Part shown: positions 9,477 through 18,017 of the stretch, in pieces
Numbering within the stretch: the first letter of the stretch is position 1
Layout: each line of letters begins with the position of its first letter
From: Microvirga aerophila
GTDB lineage: Bacteria > Pseudomonadota > Alphaproteobacteria > Rhizobiales > Beijerinckiaceae
Length of the DNA: 55,034 nt
Direction of reading: 5' to 3'
NCBI RefSeq assembly: GCF_003332305.1
Contig: NZ_QOIO01000037.1
Location: 1 to 55,034 of the forward strand
The notes under the pieces: model-generated
The model's database searches: none
What the model was told of the DNA's origin: nothing
Seen by the model: the letters and a program-made list of their open reading frames with translations, nothing else
Made by a program: the position numbers and the translations under genes

Positions 9477-10247
9477 TTAAAGGCTCGCGGTTACGCCGCC
9501 GTCCACATAAAGGATCTGCCCGTTGACGAAATTCGAGGCGTCGGAGGCCAGGAAAACTCCGGCCCCGACAAGGTCCTCGAGTTCACCCCATCGCCGGGAC
9601 GGAGTACGGGCGATCAACCAGTCTGAAAAGGCTTTGTCGTCGACCAGGGCCTGGTTGAGCTCCGTCTTGAAATAACCGGGTCCGATGCCGTTGACCTGCA
9701 AGCCGTGCTTGCCCCAGTCGATCGCCATACCCTTGTTGAGCATCTTCACGGCTCCCTTCGTGGCCGTGTAAGGGGCGATGGAAGGGCGACCGAGCTCGCT
9801 TTGAACCGAGCAGATGTTGATGATCTTTCCGCGTCCGCGCGGGATCATCCGCCTAGCCACCGCCTGCCCCACATAGAAGACGCTGTCCACATTGATCGTC
9901 ATCAGCTCGCGCCAGGTCTCCTCCGGATAATCCTCGAGAGGGGCGCGCCGCTGCATCCCCGCATTGTCGATCAGGATATCGATGGGGCCGATGGAGGCCT
10001 CGATCCGCTCCACGGCCGCCCTGACGGCTGCGCTGTCGGTGACGTCGAAGGGCATCTCGGCGGCCTTCAGCCCCTCGTCGCGGAGCTTTTGCGCCGCCGA
10101 TGCTACCAGATCGGCCCGACGGCCATTGAGAACCACGGTCGCTCCAGCGCGGCCCAGCCCCTGCGCCAGGGCAAGCCCGATCCCCGCGCTGGAGCCGGTC
10201 ACCAAAGCGACGCGGCCGGACAAGTCGAAAAGCCCAGTAATGCTCAC
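9477..10247 (-). CDS. SDR oxidoreductase, gluconate 5-dehydrogenase-like
   Basis: Classical short-chain dehydrogenase of 256 aa. It has the cofactor loop TGSSAGIG at 17-24, NAG at 95-97, and the catalytic Ser147, Tyr160 and Lys164 in YTATK. The overall pattern, including SVQSELGRPSIAPYTATKGA and the C-terminal NGQILYVDGG, resembles gluconate 5-dehydrogenase, which interconverts 5-ketogluconate and gluconate. SDR substrates are hard to assign from sequence, so the name is tentative. It follows the CCA-adding enzyme gene by 54 bases on the same strand and may be the last gene of that operon. Confidence 0.85.
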   Translation of the reverse strand: MSITGLFDLSGRVALVTGSSAGIGLALAQGLGRAGATVVLNGRRADLVASAAQKLRDEGLKAAEMPFDVTDSAAVRAAVERIEASIGPIDILIDNAGMQRRAPLEDYPEETWRELMTINVDSVFYVGQAVARRMIPRGRGKIINICSVQSELGRPSIAPYTATKGAVKMLNKGMAIDWGKHGLQVNGIGPGYFKTELNQALVDDKAFSDWLIARTPSRRWGELEDLVGAGVFLASDASNFVNGQILYVDGGVTASL

Positions 10248-10301
10248 GCCGATCTCTCCTTTCCCGGATGCGCCGGGACCTGTCGTGGTCGAACCATACG
10301 C

Positions 10302-11555
10302 TCAGGCGTTCTCCTGATCGAGAATGCGCCGCAGCAGGGCCTTTGCCGAATCCTCGTCGGTCAGGCACCCCTCCGACAGCCATGCCTGGCGGGCGCGGGA
10401 CAGAAGTTCACCAATCCTCGGCCCTTTCGGAATACCGGCCTCCACGAGGTCGGCCCCACGAAGCGGAAAGACCGGTACCGGCTCCGCTCCGGTCCCGAAC
10501 CGCCACAAGACCTCTAACGCGTCCGCATGAACGACCGGTGCGGGTTCGCCTGCGACCGCCACCAGGAGAGGCGTGAGGATTTCCACATCGTATTCAGCCA
10601 CGAGGCGGCGGATATCCGCTGCGTCCAGTGGCAGCGGTCGCGTCTTGAGAATGGCAAGCAGCCGCGCGTAGGCTGCAAGCTTGCGGTGTTCCTCGTTCGA
10701 CAGTCGCAGCCTCTCCCGCAGACGCTCCGCATCTTCTTCCGTCAGCACCGCAAGGGCCGCTAGGCGCCAGATGGCAGCGGCATTCTTTCGGTTGGCGGCG
10801 ATGAAACGATGGAACCGGCCGAACTCCACCGCTCCTCCAAGGAGCCACGTGAGAAAGCCATGCTCGGCCAGGACCTGAATCGTGCTTTCGGCCCTCTGGG
10901 CCACGAGCAGCTTCATCAGTTCGTTCCGGATCCTCTCGCGCGAAAGAATTCCGAGGCCCTGACGCTCGGCTCCTGACGCCGCGAGGCCTTCCGGGTCCGG
11001 GTCGCCTTCGGCATATTCCGCATGGAAACGAAAGAACCGCAGGATGCGCAGGTAATCCTCGCGAATGCGGGTCTGCGCATCGCCGATGAAGCGGACACGC
11101 CTCGCCGCGAGATCCGCGACGCCGCCCGTGTAATCGTACAGGCGTCCATCAAGCCCCAATGACAAGGCGTTGATGGTGAAGTCGCGCCGACGTGCATCCG
11201 CTACGAAATCGCGGCCGAAATGAACGACCGCGTACCGGCCATCGGTCTCCACGTCCTCGCGCAGGGCCGTCACCTCGAACGGTTTCCCATCGACGATCAC
11301 GGTGATCGTGCCGTGATCGATGCCGGTTGGAACGGACTTGAATCCGGCCGCGCCTGCCCGTTTAACGATGGTGTCCGGCATCGCCGTCGTGGCGCAATCC
11401 ACTTCCAGGACGGGGCGGCCGAGCATCGCGTTGCGCAACGCGCCTCCGACGATGCGCGTCTCCTCGCCGCCGCCATTGAAGGCTTCCAGCAACCGGCGCA
11501 GCTGAGGACGCTCGAGCAGGCTGGCAAGCGCATTCTGGTCGAGAGATGGCGTCAC
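10302..11555 (-). CDS. cca: CCA-adding tRNA nucleotidyltransferase / poly(A) polymerase family
   Basis: Class II nucleotidyltransferase of 417 aa that adds or repairs the 3' CCA end of tRNAs. Seen are the head motif RIVGGALRNAMLG, the metal-site region LEVDCATTAMPD, the segment ARRRDFTINAL, and the neck motif EDYLRILRFFRFHAEY. The metal site reads E-V-D where many relatives have D-x-D. The start is GTG at 11555, which overlaps the stop of the preceding DUF6111 gene as GTGA; no ATG fits this position. It closes a four-gene chain with translational coupling. Confidence 0.92.
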   Translation of the reverse strand: MTPSLDQNALASLLERPQLRRLLEAFNGGGEETRIVGGALRNAMLGRPVLEVDCATTAMPDTIVKRAGAAGFKSVPTGIDHGTITVIVDGKPFEVTALREDVETDGRYAVVHFGRDFVADARRRDFTINALSLGLDGRLYDYTGGVADLAARRVRFIGDAQTRIREDYLRILRFFRFHAEYAEGDPDPEGLAASGAERQGLGILSRERIRNELMKLLVAQRAESTIQVLAEHGFLTWLLGGAVEFGRFHRFIAANRKNAAAIWRLAALAVLTEEDAERLRERLRLSNEEHRKLAAYARLLAILKTRPLPLDAADIRRLVAEYDVEILTPLLVAVAGEPAPVVHADALEVLWRFGTGAEPVPVFPLRGADLVEAGIPKGPRIGELLSRARQAWLSEGCLTDEDSAKALLRRILDQENA

Positions 11556-11809
11556 TTGAATTGTCCCGGAACGACGCGGCCGTCCTCGATATGCGTCGGC
11601 ACGAAGGCCCCGGCCTGGCGATCGGCCAGAAGACCGGCCGCCACCAGCGAGACGATGACGCAAGCCAGCCCGGCGATGACGAGCCAAAAGGAGTGTTCGC
11701 TCCATGAGGACCAAGCCAGAGGGTTGCGGCGGATGATCAGAAGGTAGATGGCGAAAGCGATGAAAGGCAGGAGAAACAGCACCGATTCCTGAAGGATCGC
11801 CCGCGTCAT
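11552..11809 (-). CDS. DUF6111-type small membrane protein
   Basis: An 85-aa protein with two predicted transmembrane helices (about residues 8-24 and 38-60) and a C-terminal tail ending in HIEDGRVVPGQFK. It resembles the alphaproteobacterial DUF6111 family; no function is known. The ATG at 11809 overlaps the stop of the CoA pyrophosphatase gene (ATGA), and its own stop overlaps the GTG of cca (GTGA), so translation is probably coupled on both sides. Confidence 0.8.
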   Translation of the reverse strand: MTRAILQESVLFLLPFIAFAIYLLIIRRNPLAWSSWSEHSFWLVIAGLACVIVSLVAAGLLADRQAGAFVPTHIEDGRVVPGQFK

Positions 11810-12447
11810 GAAGTATAGAGCCTCTCGTATAGATTGCGGATGATGCCCGCCGTCACGCCCCAGATGTAGCGCTCCTCGTAAGGAATTGCATAGTAGCGGC
11901 GCAGGCGGCCCTTCCATTCGCGGGAATGAAGCTCGTGGCGGGCGGGGTCCATCAGAAAGCCGAGCGGCACTTCGAACACGTCCGCCACCTCGTGCGGGTT
12001 GATGTTGAGCGCATAGGACGGCGACACTCGCGCCACGAGGGGCATGACCAAATAATTTGTCCCGGACAGATAGGCGTCGAGATAGCCAAGCGGATGGATG
12101 AACCGGCTGTCGAGTCCGATCTCCTCCTCGGCTTCCCGGTAGGCGGCGGCTTCGATTGATTCGTCCGTGGGATCGACCCGGCCGCCCGGAAAGGCGATCT
12201 GGCCTGAATGCTGGCGTAGATGGGAGGCGCGCTCGGTCAGGAGCAGGGTTGGCTCCTCGCGCATGACGACAGGCACGAGAACGGCCGCAGGTTTGGGCGT
12301 CAGCGGATACGTCAAAGGCACGCCGTCGAGGCTGTGGTCGCCGCGCGGATTGGCAAGGGCCTCGGTCGGATCGGGCGGTTGCGGGCGCAGTCGCTCGGCG
12401 GCCAGGGTCAGAAAGTCCAGCGTTTCCAGAGGAGCGAGCCTGGTCAT
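11806..12447 (-). CDS. Nudix CoA pyrophosphatase-like hydrolase
   Basis: A 213-aa Nudix enzyme. The CoA-type signature LLTERASHLRQHSGQIAFPG is directly followed by the Nudix box GGRVDPTDES...REAEEEIGL. This combination marks the family hydrolysing CoA and derivatives to 3',5'-ADP and 4'-phosphopantetheine. It overlaps the upstream DUF1285 gene and the downstream DUF6111 gene by four bases each. A link between CoA turnover and the CCA enzyme in the same operon is not explained by known biology. Confidence 0.9.
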   Translation of the reverse strand: MTRLAPLETLDFLTLAAERLRPQPPDPTEALANPRGDHSLDGVPLTYPLTPKPAAVLVPVVMREEPTLLLTERASHLRQHSGQIAFPGGRVDPTDESIEAAAYREAEEEIGLDSRFIHPLGYLDAYLSGTNYLVMPLVARVSPSYALNINPHEVADVFEVPLGFLMDPARHELHSREWKGRLRRYYAIPYEERYIWGVTAGIIRNLYERLYTS

Positions 12448-13043
12448 GCCTCGCCCAGCTCCGAGGCCGGCGCGATGGGAAAGAATCCTTCCTTCGACGG
12501 GATCCCGAAAACCTCCTGCCCGTCGACCTCCCGCGTTTCGCCCATGGCCACGAGATCGAGCGCCAGGGCCCGGGTGACCCGCGCCCACAATTCGCCCCGC
12601 ACCAGGATATAGGGCTTCACGCCGCCGTCTGAATCGCGCTCGAAGCGCAAGGGATGTTCGGAGCCTGCCTGCACGAGATCGTCCACATTCGTTCGGAAAG
12701 CGATCTGCCTGTTTTCGCCCTCGCCGTCCACCGCCATCTCGACCGCCAGGAACGGCACATCCTCCACGACGATTCCAACACGCTCGACCGGCGTGACCAG
12801 CACATAGCGCTCCGGGTCCTTGCGCAGGATCGTGGAGAACAGGCGCACGAGAGCCGGGCGGTTGATGGGCGTGCCCATGTAATGCCAGGTCCCGTCGGCT
12901 GCGATCCGCATGTCGATCTCGCCGCAATAGGCCGGGTTCCAGCGCTCGACCGGAGGCAACCCTCGGCGCCCGGATTCGGGGCCCAGGGCTTCGATGAGGT
13001 GCGACAGGGCGTTTCCGGGGGTGGAGGCGACCTGATCTATCAT
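12444..13043 (-). CDS. DUF1285 protein
   Basis: First gene of the minus-strand chain, 199 aa, no signal peptide or membrane segment. It matches the alphaproteobacterial DUF1285 pattern: the N-terminal CGEIDMRIAADGTWHYMGTP, then INRPALVRLFSTILR and a beta-rich C-terminal half. Function is unknown. Its stop overlaps the Nudix start (ATGA). It is divergent from the MoxR operon across a 200-base spacer (13044-13243) that must hold both promoters; no clear -35/-10 pair was recognised there. Confidence 0.85.
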   Translation of the reverse strand: MIDQVASTPGNALSHLIEALGPESGRRGLPPVERWNPAYCGEIDMRIAADGTWHYMGTPINRPALVRLFSTILRKDPERYVLVTPVERVGIVVEDVPFLAVEMAVDGEGENRQIAFRTNVDDLVQAGSEHPLRFERDSDGGVKPYILVRGELWARVTRALALDLVAMGETREVDGQEVFGIPSKEGFFPIAPASELGEA

Positions 13044-13243
13044 GACACAAGCGTGAACAAGAAAATGAACCTTGAGGATCGACGAACAGCCATCGTTCGC
13101 TACCTTCCTAAAGCATAGTGCCGTCAGATACGCCGTCCAGTTCGCCTCCTTGCCTTGCTGCGTCGCATCGACCCGCTTGCATATGGATGCCGACCGAAGG
13201 CAGACTAGCTCTGGGGGCTGATGTTAATGAGCGGAGAGAACTC

Positions 13244-14260
13244 ATGACGGCCAGCATAGCTCAAGCGCCCACCGCCCTGGACGATGCCATCATCAGGAAC
13301 GCGGAGGCCACGCTTGAGACTGTCGGGCGCGCCAGAGACGCGATCCACACGGTCATCTTCGGCCAGGAGGAAGTGGTCGACCAGACCCTCATCACGCTTC
13401 TGGCCGGCGGCCACGGTCTTCTGGTCGGCGTGCCGGGCCTTGCGAAGACGAAGCTGGTCGAAACCCTCGGGACCGTGCTCGGCCTCGATGCGAGGCGCGT
13501 CCAGTTCACTCCCGACCTGATGCCCTCCGACATCCTGGGCTCCGAAGTGCTCGACGAAGGCGCCGACCGGCGGCGCTCGTTCCGGTTCGTGAAGGGGCCG
13601 GTCTTCACGCAGCTCCTCATGGCCGACGAGATCAACCGCGCGAGCCCGCGCACGCAATCGGCCCTGCTGCAGGCCATGCAGGAGCATCACGTGTCCGTGG
13701 GTGGCGAGCGGCACGATCTGCCGCAGCCGTTCCATGTGCTGGCCACCCAGAACCCGATCGAGCAGGAAGGCACCTATCCACTCCCTGAAGCGCAGCTCGA
13801 CCGGTTCCTGCTGGAAATTGATGTGGGCTACCCGGACCGGGAGGCCGAACGCCGCATCCTAATCGAGACGACAGGCGCCGAAGAACGCAAGCCCGTCGCG
13901 GCCATGTCGGCGGAAGGCCTCATGAATGCGCAGCGCCTCGTGCGCCGGCTGCCCGTTGGCGAGAGCGTGGTCGATGCGATTCTCGACCTCGTGCGCTCCG
14001 CGCGGCCGGAAGGCCAACGCGTCGACGGCGTGACCGATAAGCTCCTCTGGGGACCGGGCCCCCGCGCCAGCCAGTCGCTGATGCTGGCGGTGCGCGCCCG
14101 GGCGCTCATCGAGGGACGCGTCGCGCCTTCGATCGCCGACGTGGTGGCGCTGGCCGAGCCGGTGCTCAAGCACCGCATGGCGCTCACCTTCTCGGCCCGA
14201 GCGGACGGAGAGACGGTCCGGAACGTGATCGGTCGCCTGACGGCGCGGTTGGCAGGCTAG
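13244..14260 (+). CDS. MoxR-family AAA+ ATPase
   Basis: A 338-aa chaperone-like ATPase: Walker A GVPGLAKTK at 62-70, Walker B LLMADEI at 124-130, sensor 1 ATQNP at 167-171. MoxR ATPases help mature or activate metal- and vWA-containing partners, often encoded next to DUF58 and vWA genes as here. The ATG at 13244 has GGAGAG upstream; a more distal start at 13118 would add 42 residues of non-conserved sequence and is rejected. It leads a four-gene operon with gaps of 10, 3 and 15 bases. Confidence 0.93.
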   Translation: MTASIAQAPTALDDAIIRNAEATLETVGRARDAIHTVIFGQEEVVDQTLITLLAGGHGLLVGVPGLAKTKLVETLGTVLGLDARRVQFTPDLMPSDILGSEVLDEGADRRRSFRFVKGPVFTQLLMADEINRASPRTQSALLQAMQEHHVSVGGERHDLPQPFHVLATQNPIEQEGTYPLPEAQLDRFLLEIDVGYPDREAERRILIETTGAEERKPVAAMSAEGLMNAQRLVRRLPVGESVVDAILDLVRSARPEGQRVDGVTDKLLWGPGPRASQSLMLAVRARALIEGRVAPSIADVVALAEPVLKHRMALTFSARADGETVRNVIGRLTARLAG

Positions 14261-14270
14261 GATTCCCATC

Positions 14271-15197
14271 ATGACCCGCACCCGGGTCCTCCCCGAAAGC
14301 GCCCGCCTCCCGGGCCGCCATGAGACGGAAAGCGCGCTCTCCCTGGCGCAGCGGATGCCGCGCCTCGTGCTCGAGGCCAGACGCGTGGCGGCGAGCCTGT
14401 CGCACGGCATTCATGGCCGCAGGCGTGCCGGAGTCGGCGAAAGCTTCTGGCAGTTTCGTCCCTTCGTGGCTGGTGAAGCCGCGCAGCGTATCGACTGGCG
14501 ACGCTCGGGCCGGGACGACCGGCTCTACGTCCGCGAACGGGAATGGGAGACGGCCCAGACCATCTGGCTCTGGGTCGATCGCTCCGCCTCCATGGGCTTT
14601 GCGTCGGACTTGGCGCAGGCTCCCAAGATCGAGCGCGCGGTGGTGCTGGGCCTTGCCCTTGCCGACTGCTTCGTCGAGGCAGGGGAGCGGACGGGCATGC
14701 TCGGCCTCATGTCCCCCCGCGCATCGCGGCGCATCGCCGAGACGATGGCCCAAACCATGGTGGCGGAACGCTCGTCCCTCGAGGACGATCTGCCTCCCCA
14801 AGCCCCCATCGCGCCTCTTCACGAGGCCATTCTGATCGGTGATTTCCTGACCCCCGTGAGCGAGATCTCGACCGTCGTCGAAGGGATTTCGAGCCGGGGC
14901 GCACGCGGCCATCTGGTCATGATCGTCGACCCGGTCGAGGAAACCTTCCCGTTCCAAGGGCAGGCAGTCCTGCACGACCTGGAGGACGGCCTGTCGCTTC
15001 GCATCGGCGACGCCATTTCCTGGGGCAATGCCTACCGGCAACGCATCGCGCAACACCGCGCGCAGATCGACGAATTGGTCCGCCGCCGCGGCTGGACCAT
15101 GACGATCCATCGGACCGACCGACCAGCCAGCGAGGCCGCGCTTCGCCTCATGACTCTCGTCAGCACGTCCCGCGGCGCCAGTCCGGGAGGGCGGTAG
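14271..15197 (+). CDS. DUF58 protein (vWA-like), MoxR partner
   Basis: A 308-aa soluble protein with the DUF58 core: GIHGRRRAGVGESFWQFRPF, then GEAAQRIDWRRSGRDDRLYVRE, then a vWA-like metal-site region WLWVDRSASM with D-x-S-x-S. DUF58 proteins accompany MoxR ATPases and BatA-type membrane proteins. Their biochemical role is not settled; roles in membrane protein assembly or stress have been proposed for related sets. It is 10 bases after moxR and 3 before the next gene. Confidence 0.9.
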   Translation: MTRTRVLPESARLPGRHETESALSLAQRMPRLVLEARRVAASLSHGIHGRRRAGVGESFWQFRPFVAGEAAQRIDWRRSGRDDRLYVREREWETAQTIWLWVDRSASMGFASDLAQAPKIERAVVLGLALADCFVEAGERTGMLGLMSPRASRRIAETMAQTMVAERSSLEDDLPPQAPIAPLHEAILIGDFLTPVSEISTVVEGISSRGARGHLVMIVDPVEETFPFQGQAVLHDLEDGLSLRIGDAISWGNAYRQRIAQHRAQIDELVRRRGWTMTIHRTDRPASEAALRLMTLVSTSRGASPGGR

Positions 15198-15200
15198 TTT

Positions 15201-18002
15201 ATGCTTGGACTTCCTCTTACCTTCACCGTCCCGCTCGTGCTGACCGCCCTCGCCGCCCTGCCGGCGATCTGGCTGCTCCTGCGCATCACGCCGCCACAGC
15301 CGAAGCGGGTCGATTTTCCACCCCTCAAGATCCTTGCGGATCTGCGCCCGGAGCGGGAAATGCCGGCGCGCACGCCCTGGTGGCTGCTTCTGCTGCGGCT
15401 GCTCCTGGCGGCCTTCCTCATCCTTGCCGCCGCAGGGCCGATCTGGAACCCGATCGCCGCCGACAGCAGCCGGTCTCCGCTCCTGCTGATCCTCGACAAC
15501 GGCTTTGCGGCGGCGCATGACTGGCGCGAGCGCATGAACCTCGCGGCCGAGCCCATCGAGGCGGCGGGGCGCGAAGGTCGCGTCGTGTCCGTCCTGGCAA
15601 CCGCCGAGGCTCCCGCCGGGATCGAGCCCTCGAATCCGGCCGCCGCCCTGGAGCGCCTGCGTTCCTTCGAGCCGCTGCCTCATCTGCCCGACCGGCGGGC
15701 CCATGTGGACTCCGTCAGGCGCTTCCTCGAGGCGACCCCTGACGCCGAAATCGTCTGGATCACCGATGGGGTCGCCGGTGTTGACGGTCAGGGCTTCGTC
15801 GAAAGTTTGGCACAGATGTCGGAAGGTCGCCGGATCACGGTCGTCAAGGCCGAGCGTGCATCGGCGCTTGCGCTCGCAGGCGCGGAAAACACGAGCGGCC
15901 AGTTGAACTCGCGCATCATCAGGGCCGAGCCGAACGGCCGCGACGCGGGCGTCGTCCGCGCCATGGACCTGAAGAACCTGCCGTTGGCGGATGCACGCTT
16001 CACGTTCGACCAGAATGCCACGGAGGCCACCGCGGTCTTCGATGTTCCGACCGAGATCCGTAACGCCATTGCGCGCATCGAGATCCTCGGCGAGGGCTCC
16101 GCCGGAGCCGTGAGCCTCCTGGATGAGCGGGGAAAGCGCCGGCGGGTGGGCCTCGTCTTCGGCGGCACGTCGGATCAGGCCCAGCCCCTCCTGTCGCCGC
16201 TCTACTACATCGAGCGGGCTCTTTCGCCCTACAGCGAGATCCGCCATGGCCGGGGCGCGGTTGGCGACGCGGTCGGGCAGCTGATCGACGAGCAGGTCTC
16301 GGTTCTGGTACTTGCCGATGTGGGCGGGCTCGACCGCGAAACGCTCGGCAAGGTAACCACCTTCGTCGAGGAAGGCGGCTTGCTGCTGCGCTTTGCAGGC
16401 TCGCGTCTATCGGCCGGAAACGATGATCTCGTTCCCGTGCGCCTGCGCCGGGGCGGCCGCAATCTCGGGGGCACCCTATCCTGGGATACACCGAAGACTT
16501 TCGCGGCCTTCACCCGCGAGAGCCCGTTCTTCGGCCTGAATGTGCCTGAGGAAATCGGCGTCCGGCGGCAGATCCTGGCGGAGCCCGACGGCGATCTCGC
16601 GGCTAGGACCTGGGCGTCACTCTCGGACGGCACGCCGATCGTCACCGCCGACAAACGGGGGGACGGCCTCGTGGTGCTGTTCCATGTCACCGGCGACACC
16701 ACATGGTCGAACCTGCCCCTCTCGGGCCTCTTCGTCGACATGCTGCGCCGGATCACGGCTTTGGCCGGTGCGCCGAACGATGTGGGTTCGGAGGCGCGCA
16801 ACGCCGAGAACCAGACCGTTGCTCCGCGTCTGACCCTCGATGGCTACGGCGCCTTCACATCACCACCGGCAACAGCCCGCGCCGTGACGCGGACCTATGC
16901 CGAGCGCGCCACGGCCGAACATCCGCCGGGCTTCTACGGCCCGGTCGATTCAAGCCTTGCGGTCAACGCCCTGGTCCCAGGCGACAAGCTGGCGCCGCTG
17001 AACATCGCTCCGCTCAACGCGCGGGTGTCCGGACTCGTGGGTGCGCAGACGATCGACCTGCGGGCGCCTCTCTTCAGCCTCGCCCTCGTGCTTCTCCTCG
17101 TCGACACGCTGGCGTCACTCTGGCTCGGCGGTCATCTGGCGAACCTCGTCAGCCGCACACGCAGGGCGGGTGCGGGAGCGGCTCTTGTCCTTGCGGCGAT
17201 CATGCTCGTCAATGCTCCGCTGGACCTTCAGGCCCAGGAGCAGCGGTCCACCACACGCGAAGACAAGGACGCGGCTCTTGTCACGCGGTTGGCCTACGTG
17301 ATCACCGGAGATTCACAGGTCGACGCCACGAGCAAAGCCGGCCTCACGGGACTGACGCAGGTTCTCAGCCAGCGGACGGCCCTTCAGCCTGGTGAGCCCA
17401 TCGGGATCGATCCCTCGAGGGACGAGATCGCCTTCTATCCGCTGATCTACTGGCCTGTGGTGGCCAGCAGGCCTATGCCGTCCGAGGCTGCCGTCCGGCG
17501 CATCGACGCCTTCATGAAAGGCGGCGGCACAGTGATCTTCGACACGCGCGATGCCTTCAGCGCAAGGCTCGATGGAGCCGCGAGCGCTGAGGGGCAGGCC
17601 CTGCGCCGCATGCTCGCATCACTGGATATCCCTGAGCTCGAGCCGGTGCCCGTCGATCACGTTCTCACGAAGACCTTCTACATCCTCGACAACTTCCCAG
17701 GCCGCTATGCCACGGGCCAGACCTGGGTCGAGGCCATGCCGCCCCAATCCGAGGATGAGGGAAATCGTCCGGCGCGCTCCGGCGACGGAGTCTCCCCCCT
17801 GATCATCACCTCCAACGATCTCGCGGCCGCATGGGCCGTGGGAAACCGCGGGGAGGTCCTCTATCCGGTCGTGGGCAGCGATCCGCGTCAGCGGGAGATG
17901 TCTCTCCGGGGCGGCATCAACATCGCCATGTACGCGCTCACCGGTAACTACAAGGCCGACCAAGTTCACGTTCCGGCGCTCCTCGAGCGGCTCGGACAAT
18001 AG
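15201..18002 (+). CDS. BatA-like / DUF4159 membrane protein
   Basis: A large 933-aa protein. The N-terminus is a BatA-type double-helix anchor (helices about 7-29 and 60-82) with the linker KRVDFPPLKILADL. A vWA-like stretch (LLLILDNGFAAAHDW) and a long periplasmic or glutamine-amidotransferase-like middle region follow. Two further helices lie at about 623-645 and 655-673. From about residue 690 is a DUF4159 domain (DAALVTRLAYVITGD, then IYWPVVAS and GGTVIFDTRDAF), a ThuA/amidotransferase-like fold. Function is unknown; it is the membrane member of the MoxR operon. Confidence 0.85.
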   Translation: MLGLPLTFTVPLVLTALAALPAIWLLLRITPPQPKRVDFPPLKILADLRPEREMPARTPWWLLLLRLLLAAFLILAAAGPIWNPIAADSSRSPLLLILDNGFAAAHDWRERMNLAAEPIEAAGREGRVVSVLATAEAPAGIEPSNPAAALERLRSFEPLPHLPDRRAHVDSVRRFLEATPDAEIVWITDGVAGVDGQGFVESLAQMSEGRRITVVKAERASALALAGAENTSGQLNSRIIRAEPNGRDAGVVRAMDLKNLPLADARFTFDQNATEATAVFDVPTEIRNAIARIEILGEGSAGAVSLLDERGKRRRVGLVFGGTSDQAQPLLSPLYYIERALSPYSEIRHGRGAVGDAVGQLIDEQVSVLVLADVGGLDRETLGKVTTFVEEGGLLLRFAGSRLSAGNDDLVPVRLRRGGRNLGGTLSWDTPKTFAAFTRESPFFGLNVPEEIGVRRQILAEPDGDLAARTWASLSDGTPIVTADKRGDGLVVLFHVTGDTTWSNLPLSGLFVDMLRRITALAGAPNDVGSEARNAENQTVAPRLTLDGYGAFTSPPATARAVTRTYAERATAEHPPGFYGPVDSSLAVNALVPGDKLAPLNIAPLNARVSGLVGAQTIDLRAPLFSLALVLLLVDTLASLWLGGHLANLVSRTRRAGAGAALVLAAIMLVNAPLDLQAQEQRSTTREDKDAALVTRLAYVITGDSQVDATSKAGLTGLTQVLSQRTALQPGEPIGIDPSRDEIAFYPLIYWPVVASRPMPSEAAVRRIDAFMKGGGTVIFDTRDAFSARLDGAASAEGQALRRMLASLDIPELEPVPVDHVLTKTFYILDNFPGRYATGQTWVEAMPPQSEDEGNRPARSGDGVSPLIITSNDLAAAWAVGNRGEVLYPVVGSDPRQREMSLRGGINIAMYALTGNYKADQVHVPALLERLGQ

Positions 18003-18017
18003 GTCGAGGAGATCCCT

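Noticed and set aside
13118..13243. N-terminal extension of the MoxR ATPase from an upstream start
   Set aside because: The extra 42 residues have no family-like sequence, and the ATG at 13244 has a good GGAGAG site.
14184..16247. 687-codon open frame antisense to the DUF58 and DUF4159 genes
   Set aside because: Composition is typical of antisense frames in GC-rich DNA. The plus strand holds well-defined genes with ribosome sites and short gaps.
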